Part shown: piece after piece, positions 24,786 to 30,686 of the stretch | Layout of the letters: the number at the start of each line of letters is the position of its first letter | Numbering within the stretch: position 1 is the stretch's first letter | Origin: Succinatimonas sp. UBA6849 | Lineage (GTDB): Bacteria; Pseudomonadota; Gammaproteobacteria; Enterobacterales; Succinivibrionaceae | Length of the DNA: 30,686 nt | Direction of reading: 5' to 3' | Assembly (NCBI GenBank): GCA_002449335.1 | Contig: DKDL01000087.1 | Coordinates: 1-30,686 of the forward strand | Notes under the pieces: model-generated | The model's database searches: none | What the model saw: the letters and a program-made list of their open reading frames with translations, nothing else | What the model was told of the DNA's origin: nothing | Made by a program: the position numbers and the translations under genes

Positions 24786-24795
24786 CAACTAAATA

Positions 24796-24824
24796 TTTAT
24801 AGGTTATGAATACCAAAAAAGCAA
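24796..24824 (-). promoter_or_regulatory. Candidate rpoD promoter
   Basis: On the minus strand, TTGCTT (24819-24824) and TATAAA (24796-24801) have a 17-base spacer. The -35 is weak. The surroundings (24802-24850) are A/T tracts. rpoD may also be reached by read-through from yebC. Confidence 0.4.
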
Positions 24825-24852
24825 AAAAATTATTAAAAAATTTTTCTCTTTT

Positions 24853-25611
24853 TTAGTCTAACTCAACGTCATCAGGGAATGATGCGTTATGGTAAACGTT
24901 CTGAACATCATCAAGATCTTCTAAAGCGTCGATCATGCGCATGCACTTAGCTGCATTGTCAGCATCTAATTCTGCTTCTGTAGATGGAACCATTGAAACT
25001 TCAGCGTTTGTAGGTTTGATGCCCTTAGCTTCGAATGCTTCAACAACATCAGCAAAAGCCTCAGGAGCAGTGTAAACATCGATTGAACCATCATCATTGG
25101 TTACGATATCGTCAGCACCAGCCTCAAGACCGATTTCCATTGCCTGCTCTTCATCGATTGGCATCTTACCGTCTTCGTCCTGAGCAAAGCTGATTACACC
25201 TTTCTTGGTGAATAAGTAGCCTACAGAACCTGTAGTGCCTAAGTTACCACCAAACTTGGTGAATGCGTGACGAACATCTGAAGCGGTACGATTGTGGTTA
25301 TCAGTCATGCACTCAACCATAACTGCAACGCCACCTACACCGTAACCTTCGTAAGTGATATTCTCTAAGTCAGCACCGTCACCGCCACCAACACCACGCT
25401 CGATTGCGCGCTTGATGGTATCACGAGTCATGTTCTGAGCTAAAGCAGCAACAACTGCTGAACGCAGACGTGGGTTGCTTGACTCATCACCGCCACCCAT
25501 ACGAGCAGCAGTTGTAATTTCACGAATTAATTTGGTAAATACCTTACCACGTTTTGCGTCCTGGGCTGCTTTACGGAAACGGATATTAGCCCATTTTGAA
25601 TGACCTGACAT
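24853..25611 (-). CDS. yebC: YebC/PmpR family protein
   Basis: The 252 residues start MSGHSKWANIRFRKAAQDAKRGKVFTKL, the family hallmark, after AGGAGA. Further family motifs are NPRLRSAVVAALAQNMTRDTIKRAIERGVGGGDG, YEGYGVGGVAVMVECMTDNHNRT and the C-terminal LEDLDDVQNVYHNA. YebC proteins have been described as transcriptional regulators. More recent work on relatives links them to translation, easing ribosome stalling at proline stretches. It starts 27 bases after aspS and is co-transcribed with it. The ruvC gene that usually follows is absent; rpoD is next. Confidence 0.95.
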   Translation of the reverse strand: MSGHSKWANIRFRKAAQDAKRGKVFTKLIREITTAARMGGGDESSNPRLRSAVVAALAQNMTRDTIKRAIERGVGGGDGADLENITYEGYGVGGVAVMVECMTDNHNRTASDVRHAFTKFGGNLGTTGSVGYLFTKKGVISFAQDEDGKMPIDEEQAMEIGLEAGADDIVTNDDGSIDVYTAPEAFADVVEAFEAKGIKPTNAEVSMVPSTEAELDADNAAKCMRMIDALEDLDDVQNVYHNASFPDDVELD

Positions 25612-25638
25612 TTTTATCTCCTAAATGAACGCACTGCG

Positions 25639-27408
25639 TTATTTTTCAAAATCTGTTACAGAAATTGCAAGATCTCTTAAAGCATCTTCACTTGCAACGT
25701 TAGGTGCATCTGTCATTAGACATGCTGCAGCTGTTGTCTTAGGGAAGGCAATAACATCACGGATGTTATCGGTACCTGTTAACAGCATGGTTACACGGTC
25801 TAGACCGAATGCAAGACCTGCATGTGGAGGAGCACCGAATGATAGAGCATCTAATAAGAAGCCAAACTTCTCACGAGCCTCTTCTTTAGAAATGCCTAAA
25901 ACAGTAAATACTGCGTTCTGCATGTTCTCATCGTAAATACGAACAGAACCACCACCTGACTCATAACCGTTGATAACTAAATCATAAGCATCAGCATATA
26001 CTGACATAGGATCAGCAATTAACTGCTCAGGAGTTACATCCTTTGGAGCGGTAAATGGGTGGTGCATTGCGGTAAGACCTGCTTCTTCTGTCATTTCGAA
26101 CATTGGGAAGTCTACAACCCATAGAGCTTTATAGCCATCAGCTACTAAGTTCATATCTCTTGCTGCCTTAATACGCAGTGAACCGATTGCAGTTGCAGTC
26201 TTTACTCTCTTACCACAGCAGATGAAGACGATATCACCAGTCTTAGCTTCAGACAGTTTTACTAAATCTAAAAGTTCCTGCTCTGAAACATGCTTGCCAA
26301 TTGATGACTTAAGACCTTCAGCACCTGCATTTAAGTCGTTTACCTTGATGTAGATAAGACCTGAAGCACCTAGCTTCTTAACATAGTCTGTATACTCATC
26401 AATCTTCTTACGAGTTAAAGCTGCGCCACCTGGCAGAGCAAAAGCAATTACTCTGCTGTCTTTGTCATTAGCAGGCTCTGATAAAACCTTAAACTCTGAG
26501 TTTACAACAGCCTTATCAACTAGCTTTAATTCAAATGGAATTCTTAAATCAGGCTTGTCTGAACCGAATCTGTCCATTGCCTCTTCCCATTTCATAACAG
26601 GAAGTTTGCCTAAATCTACATTCTTAATGCTCTTGAACAGCTCACGCATCATCTCTTCCATGATGTCACGAACGTCCTGAGAGGTCATGAATGAGGTCTC
26701 AACATCGATCTGAGTGAACTCAGGCTGTCTGTCAGCTCTTAAATCCTCATCACGGAAGCACTTTACGATCTGATAGTAACGGTCATAACCTGCAATCATT
26801 AACAGCTGCTTGAACAGCTGAGGTGACTGAGGAAGTGCATAGAATTTACCATGATGAATACGAGATGGAACCAAGTAATCACGAGCACCTTCTGGGGTTG
26901 CCTTGGTTAACATTGGGGTTTCGATGTCTAAGAAACCATTCTCATCTAAGAAATGTCTTACAAAGTGAGTGATCTTTGCTCTGGTTACTAACTTCTCAAC
27001 CATCTCAGGGCGACGTAAATCAAGATATCTGTATCTTAAACGCTGCTCTTCAGAGTTATCCTGATTGAAGTCTAATGGCAGAACACCAGCTTTGTTGAAG
27101 ATCTTAAGCTCTTTAGCATAAACTTCAATTTCGCCTGTAGCCATCTTCTTGTTAATCTGGTCATCAGGACGAGCCTTTACGGTACCCTTTACACAGATGC
27201 AGTACTCATTTCTTAAAGTAGATGCTAGAGCATGAACTGACTCATTATCAGGCTCAAATACTACCTGAACAAGACCTGTTCTATCTCTTAAATCGATAAA
27301 AATCAGACCACCAAGATCACGTCTGCGGTTAACCCAACCGCATAAAGTAACCTCGCTGTCTTTATTGGTTAAATTTACATTACCACAGTAAATTGAACGC
27401 ATTGACAT
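25639..27408 (-). CDS. aspS: Aspartyl-tRNA synthetase
   Basis: Class II synthetase that charges tRNA-Asp. The 589 residues are counted from the ATG at 27408 (MSMRSIYCGN), which has AGAGG seven bases upstream. The ATG two codons later aligns with the E. coli start but is too far from that ribosome site. The N-terminal OB-fold anticodon domain has VTLCGWVNRRRDLGGLIFIDLRDR. Motif 2 is YYQIVKCFRDEDLRADRQ. The bacterial GAD insertion domain lies about 285-420. Motif 3 is GLAFGLDRVTMLL. It matches E. coli AspS along its length, including the Asp-specific bacterial form. The reading frame stays open 49 codons further upstream, through the leader. Confidence 0.97.
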   Translation of the reverse strand: MSMRSIYCGNVNLTNKDSEVTLCGWVNRRRDLGGLIFIDLRDRTGLVQVVFEPDNESVHALASTLRNEYCICVKGTVKARPDDQINKKMATGEIEVYAKELKIFNKAGVLPLDFNQDNSEEQRLRYRYLDLRRPEMVEKLVTRAKITHFVRHFLDENGFLDIETPMLTKATPEGARDYLVPSRIHHGKFYALPQSPQLFKQLLMIAGYDRYYQIVKCFRDEDLRADRQPEFTQIDVETSFMTSQDVRDIMEEMMRELFKSIKNVDLGKLPVMKWEEAMDRFGSDKPDLRIPFELKLVDKAVVNSEFKVLSEPANDKDSRVIAFALPGGAALTRKKIDEYTDYVKKLGASGLIYIKVNDLNAGAEGLKSSIGKHVSEQELLDLVKLSEAKTGDIVFICCGKRVKTATAIGSLRIKAARDMNLVADGYKALWVVDFPMFEMTEEAGLTAMHHPFTAPKDVTPEQLIADPMSVYADAYDLVINGYESGGGSVRIYDENMQNAVFTVLGISKEEAREKFGFLLDALSFGAPPHAGLAFGLDRVTMLLTGTDNIRDVIAFPKTTAAACLMTDAPNVASEDALRDLAISVTDFEK

Positions 27409-27459
27409 AAAAAAGCCTCTTTTATTTAGGGCATCAATAGCTTTCTGTGTAAAATCTCT

Positions 27460-27504
27460 ATGATGAAAATTCATCGATACTTTTATCATCGACATTTTCA
27501 TCAT
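27460..27504 (-). promoter_or_regulatory. Inverted and direct repeats in the aspS leader
   Basis: ATGATGAAAAT (27460-27470) and ATTTTCATCAT (27494-27504) are exact 11-bp inverted copies. The loop between them carries TCATCGA twice (27471-27477 and 27486-27492), and GATGAA-AA-TTCATC (27462-27475) is a second, competing dyad. The structure lies inside the predicted leader of about 165 bases and could form alternative RNA folds. Confidence 0.5.
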
Positions 27505-27581
27505 ATTTATTGCACACAAAATCGTTTCCCTTTCATTAGAAAGGAAAATCAACATTGATTACTTGTCTTAAAAATGCGTAC

Positions 27582-27610
27582 ATTATATGAAATTTGCTAT
27601 TTGTAGGCAA
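27582..27610 (-). promoter_or_regulatory. Sigma-70 promoter of aspS-yebC
   Basis: On the minus strand, TTGCCT (27605-27610) and a perfect TATAAT (27582-27587) have a 17-base spacer. The predicted start is near 27575, about 165 bases before the aspS ATG. Confidence 0.8.
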
Positions 27611-27844
27611 TATAAAAACACTTTTACAAGCGCATAAACTCTGTTACACAAAGGCTTTATAAAGTTGCGTCTCTCTGTTTAAAAAATTGAATGCACCATA
27701 ATGATCTGTGTTAAGTTCACTTCTGCCATTTACCTGCTTTCAAAGCGCTAATACTTCTTGATAATGCCAATAATTTAGCTTTACCAATTCTTAACAATTC
27801 TCTTTTCCTAAATTTACATACGTTATCCATGATCTGCATACATA

Positions 27845-27858
27845 GACTTTACAAAGTC
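27845..27858. promoter_or_regulatory. Operator-like palindrome upstream of fbpC
   Basis: GACTTT-AC-AAAGTC (27845-27858) is a perfect dyad in the 355-base gap between the aspS promoter and the importer genes. A similar dyad precedes the binding-protein gene (28988-29002). I see no convincing -35/-10 pair for fbpC in this gap, and no gene. Confidence 0.4.
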
Positions 27859-27899
27859 ACTGATAACTTGTTCCTTCGTAGCTTGTAAAAGAAATTTAA

Positions 27900-27952
27900 A
27901 AGTTAGCTCAAATGTGCAGTGAACTCACAGTTAACTGATTGAGACCTAACTT
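27900..27952 (+). promoter_or_regulatory. Long stem in the fbpC leader
   Basis: AAGTTAG-CTCAA (27900-27911) pairs with TTGAG-ac-CTAACTT (27939-27952): 12 bp with a two-base bulge. The loop contains the palindrome CAGTTAACTG (27928-27937). The stem ends two bases before the ribosome site GGAG (27955-27958), a position suited to translational control. Confidence 0.5.
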
Positions 27953-27965
27953 ACGGAGATTACCG

Positions 27966-28919
27966 ATGCAAATTCGCCTTTGTAATATAAAAAAATCCTT
28001 TGACAATAAAGAGATCATAAAAGGCATTTCACTGTCATTAGATTCAGGAAAGCTCACCACTCTTTTAGGTCCGTCAGGTTGTGGTAAGACCACCCTTTTA
28101 CGCATGATTGCAGGTCTTGAAGTACCTGATGAAGGCGAAATCTATTTAGGCGATAAATGTGTCTTCTCATCTGTGCAAAAGATCTTCATAAAACCAGAAA
28201 AAAGACACTTAGGTTATGTCTTTCAGGACTTTGCTCTATGGCCTCATCTAACTGTTTTTGAGAATGTAGCTTTTGGCTTGCGAGCTTTAAAAAAGAAAAA
28301 GAATCTAAAAGAAAAGGTTATGAAAGCTTTAAGAGCTGTTGAACTTGAGGATTTTGCCTTTAGATACCCAGGCAGTCTCTCAGGCGGTCAGCAACAGCGT
28401 GTTGCTTTTGCTAGAGCGATTGTAATTGAACCTGAGTGCATTCTCTTTGATGAAGCACTCTCTGCTTTAGACAGTTCACTGCGCAAAGCCATGCGCACCG
28501 AGCTTACAGCGCTTATCTCAAGCTTAGGTATTACCGCTGTCTTTGTAACTCACGATCAGACTGAAGCGATGTCAATGAGCCATAAGATAGCTGTATTAAA
28601 CAAAGGCTCTGTAGAGCAATACGACACTCCTGAGAACATCTATTCAAAACCTGCCACACACTTTGTCGCAAAGTTTGTAGGTCTTTCAAACTGGATCAGT
28701 CAAAACACCATGTTCAGACCTGAAAAGGCAAGTCTTGAAAAGCAGGCAGACAGTGTTGATTTTGACTGTCAGGTAACCTCATTAGAGTTTTTAGGCAGCT
28801 CTTATGAAGCTCATTTTAAACATGGGGAGAGTCACTGGTGTATTCCTACAGCAAAAAATTTACCTGTAGGTAAGAACCTTAAGATCTTTGTAAAGAACGA
28901 AAACATTATCAGAGTGTAA
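27966..28919 (+). CDS. ABC importer ATPase, FbpC/AfuC-like
   Basis: ATP-hydrolysing subunit of an FbpABC-type importer. The start is the ATG at 27966 (MQIRLCNIKKSFDN) after GGAG; the frame opens earlier, at 27939, within the leader stem. The protein has 317 residues. Walker A is GPSGCGKTT (about 37-45), the Q-loop is FQDFALWP, the signature is LSGGQQQR, Walker B is CILFDEALSALD (Ala in place of the more common Pro after DE), and the switch is VFVTHDQTEAMS. A TOBE-like C-terminal domain lies at about 245-317. Closest in type to the Fe(III)/AfuC/PotA group. The next two genes encode the binding protein and permease. The substrate could be ferric iron or, as shown for Actinobacillus AfuABC, a sugar phosphate; the sequence does not settle this. 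Confidence 0.87.
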   Translation: MQIRLCNIKKSFDNKEIIKGISLSLDSGKLTTLLGPSGCGKTTLLRMIAGLEVPDEGEIYLGDKCVFSSVQKIFIKPEKRHLGYVFQDFALWPHLTVFENVAFGLRALKKKKNLKEKVMKALRAVELEDFAFRYPGSLSGGQQQRVAFARAIVIEPECILFDEALSALDSSLRKAMRTELTALISSLGITAVFVTHDQTEAMSMSHKIAVLNKGSVEQYDTPENIYSKPATHFVAKFVGLSNWISQNTMFRPEKASLEKQADSVDFDCQVTSLEFLGSSYEAHFKHGESHWCIPTAKNLPVGKNLKIFVKNENIIRV

Positions 28920-28987
28920 GTCATATAGACGAACTTTACTTTAAATGCTCTACACCTTTAAAAACGATTTGAACTTTTAGCTTATAT

Positions 28988-29002
28988 AACTTTGACAAAG
29001 TT
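28988..29002. promoter_or_regulatory. Dyad before the binding-protein gene
   Basis: AACTTTG-A-CAAAGTT (28988-29002) is a perfect dyad immediately upstream of the ribosome site AGGA (29004). It shares the arms ACTTT/AAAGT with the dyad at 27845-27858 upstream of the ATPase gene. Confidence 0.45.
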
Positions 29003-29013
29003 AGGAAAAAAAC

Positions 29014-29985
29014 ATGAATAAACTAGTAAAAAACGCTATTGCAGCTTTATTTGCTGTCACTATGCAATGTCAGGCTCAGGACAAACTTTCAGGTGAGCTT
29101 ACAGTGTATATGCCATCCCCAGCTAAACTTGCTGATAAATTGGCAAATGAATTTAAAAACGACACTGGCGTTGAGGTAAAGGTCTTTCAAGGCACCACAG
29201 GTGAAATTTTGGCAAGACTTGAGGCTGAAAAGGCAAATCCTGTAGCTGATGTTGTAATTCTAGCCTCATGGTCTGACGGTCTTTTATTAAAAGAGCAAGG
29301 TGTTCTAGAGAGCTATGATCTGCCTTTAAAAGATAAAGTAGTAGACGGCTTTATTGATAAAGACCATGAGCTCTTTGGCTCAAGTGCTTCTGCTGTTGGT
29401 GTTATTTATAACAAGACTATCATTGACAACTTAAATGCTGACTGGAACGAGTTAGCATCTGACAAATACAAAGATCAAACAGCTATGCCTGATCCAGAGA
29501 AATCTGGTGCTTGTAAGGATTTCTTAGCAGGTTTTGTAGCTCAAAACGGTATGGATACCTTAGAGAAACTAGCTCAAAACGGTATGGTAATTCCAGGAGC
29601 CAACAAAGCTGCACTTGAAGCTGTAACTACAGGTGAGGTTGCAATCTTAGTGGCTGGTGTTGACTACAATGCCTATTCTTCAATGAAAAAAGGTGAGCCT
29701 TTAGGATTTTACTATCCACAGGGTGGCACCATCATCAATCCACGTCCAGCCATGATCTTAAAGAGTGCTCCTGATAAAGAAAACGCTAAAGCCTTTGTAA
29801 ACTTCTTATTCTCTGATAAAGCTCAAAATCTTGTAAAAGATGCTTTCTTAATTCCAGGACGAAAAGACATCAAATCAGATAAGAGAAGCAATCTTGAGGA
29901 AATTCCTACAATCAAAGCTGATTGGGAAAAGATGAGCAAGATAGCTTCAAAAACAGCTGCTGATGTTAACAAGCTCTGCAAATAA
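29014..29985 (+). CDS. Periplasmic substrate-binding protein, FbpA/AfuA family
   Basis: Captures the substrate in the periplasm for the adjacent importer. The 323 residues have a signal peptide (about 1-21, MQCQA-QD). The type-2 periplasmic fold follows: GELTVYMPSPAKLADKLANEF, GVEVKVFQGTTGEILARLEAEKANPVADVVI, SASAVGVIYN, MPDPEKSGACKDFLAGF, GFYYPQGGTIINPRPAMILK and AKAFVNFLFSDKAQNLV. These place it among the iron/AfuA/2-aminoethylphosphonate-type binders. The adjacent Tyr-Tyr pair that holds iron in classical FbpA is not evident at the expected place (VDYNAYSS instead), which weakens the iron reading. The ribosome site AGGAAAA lies next to a dyad. It is followed by the permease after 69 bases. 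Confidence 0.82.
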   Translation: MNKLVKNAIAALFAVTMQCQAQDKLSGELTVYMPSPAKLADKLANEFKNDTGVEVKVFQGTTGEILARLEAEKANPVADVVILASWSDGLLLKEQGVLESYDLPLKDKVVDGFIDKDHELFGSSASAVGVIYNKTIIDNLNADWNELASDKYKDQTAMPDPEKSGACKDFLAGFVAQNGMDTLEKLAQNGMVIPGANKAALEAVTTGEVAILVAGVDYNAYSSMKKGEPLGFYYPQGGTIINPRPAMILKSAPDKENAKAFVNFLFSDKAQNLVKDAFLIPGRKDIKSDKRSNLEEIPTIKADWEKMSKIASKTAADVNKLCK

Positions 29986-30054
29986 CATAATTCACAGTTA
30001 TTGACTGAATATATGTAACTTAGACACAAAACGCTTAAACGAACTTAACTTTTA

Positions 30055-30686
30055 ATGGATCTTCTAAACTTTTGTAAGAGTAACATCAGAATTATCTCTC
30101 TGTATGTTGCTCTTTTTGTTTTAATACTCTTACCTCTATATTGCGTATTTGAGTATTCAATCTTCTCAGACGGTCACTTTTCATTAGACACAGCGATCAA
30201 CACTCTTGCTGATAATGAAAACACCTCCATGATTGTAAATTCACTGCTGTTAGCTTCTGGTGTAGTAGTTCTAACTACTATTATCTCCACACCATTAGCC
30301 TATCTTTTCTCAAGAACCTCTTTTGCAAGACACAGTATTTTTGATGTCATATTTTTAGTGCCTTTCATGACGCCTCCTTATATAGCTTCTATGGGATGGA
30401 TCTTATTCATGCAAAAAAGAGGTCTTTTAGAACAGCTCATTCCAGCTACAAAGATCTTTAATCAGTACTTCTTTTCTATCTTTGGCCTAATTGTGGTGAT
30501 GAGCCTGCATATTTTTCCTTTCATGGTAATGATCTTAAAAAATGCTATGCTCAATATTCCTCAAAGCCTTGAAGAATCAGGAGCTGTATTTGGAGCTTCT
30601 TTTATAAAAAGAATACGTAAGATCTTTTTACCACTTATCACCAGTAACTATGCTATTGGAGCTCTACTTATCTTTGTAAAGACCTT
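30055..30686 (+). CDS. ABC importer permease, FbpB-like (partial, runs off the window)
   Basis: The open frame begins at the ATG at 30055 (MDLLNFCKSNIRIISLYVAL) and continues to the window end; 210 residues are visible. Membrane helices lie near 13-32, 61-83, 95-115 and 138-160. The EAA loop that docks on the ATPase is clear near the end: EESGAVFGASFIKRIRKIFLP. FbpB-type permeases are usually about 500-700 residues with two such halves, so more than half is missing here. No strong ribosome site precedes the ATG. It is the third gene after the ATPase and binding protein and completes the importer. Confidence 0.85.
   Translation, partial: MDLLNFCKSNIRIISLYVALFVLILLPLYCVFEYSIFSDGHFSLDTAINTLADNENTSMIVNSLLLASGVVVLTTIISTPLAYLFSRTSFARHSIFDVIFLVPFMTPPYIASMGWILFMQKRGLLEQLIPATKIFNQYFFSIFGLIVVMSLHIFPFMVMILKNAMLNIPQSLEESGAVFGASFIKRIRKIFLPLITSNYAIGALLIFVKT

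Noticed and set aside
24717..24788. N-terminal extension of rpoD
   Set aside because: It covers the leader and hairpin and has no sigma-factor similarity.
1..30686. CRISPR array, insertion sequence or prophage
   Set aside because: No regularly spaced identical repeats with unique spacers, no transposase, and no phage structural or integrase genes were found.

Overview
The window reads as an AT-rich chromosome segment of a gammaproteobacterium. The GalT, GalE, GalR/GalS-type repressor, LpxL, GlnE, YgiM, Glk, RpoD and AspS proteins all resemble the Escherichia coli versions closely, down to exact residue numbering at the GalT zinc and catalytic sites. The AT-rich codon use is nevertheless unlike enteric bacteria. 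I infer an anaerobic gut or rumen relative such as Succinivibrionaceae; the family assignment is not proven from the sequence. No insertion sequence, prophage, CRISPR array or integrase was seen.

Layout: (1) 1-1890: a small HicB/DUF1902-like gene and meso-diaminopimelate dehydrogenase (ddh), both on the minus strand and each with its own terminator. (2) 1861-6556: a galactose (Leloir) operon galE-galT-galK on the minus strand. It has a clear sigma-70 promoter with a GalR/LacI-type operator on its start site, and a divergent GalR/GalS-like repressor gene beside it. (3) 6714-8264: lpxL (lipid A acylation) and a DUF4156 lipoprotein, ending in a hairpin that faces glnE. (4) 8273-16454: a block that in E. 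coli is ygiM / ygiF-glnE. Here a single-chain Type IIL (MmeI-like) restriction-modification gene with its own promoter separates ygiF from glnE. A GC-richer, hairpin-dense intergenic stretch lies between ygiF and ygiM. (5) 16685-17228: tRNA-Thr(CGT) and a small unknown membrane protein. (6) 17334-21466: a two-partner secretion pair, an outer-membrane TpsB transporter followed by a compact TpsA exoprotein. The TpsA carries about eight copies of a very acidic 24-residue repeat. (7) 21508-22715: glk with its own promoter and an attenuator-like leader, then strong terminators. (8) 22752-27610: aspS-yebC and rpoD on the minus strand. (9) 27966-30686: an FbpABC/AfuABC-like ABC importer (ATPase, binding protein, permease cut by the window end).

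How the genes fit together: GalK, GalT and GalE turn galactose into glucose-1-phosphate and Glk feeds glucose into glycolysis, so the window is rich in hexose use. GlnE (nitrogen control), RpoD, AspS and YebC are housekeeping genes. The accessory content is the Type IIL enzyme and the two-partner secretion locus. The most notable non-coding signals are a hairpin that buries the tpsB start codon, the multi-hairpin region 15488-15600, the glk leader hairpin with a T-run, the long aspS leader, the fbpC leader stem, and triplicated 15-bp repeats between galE and galT.
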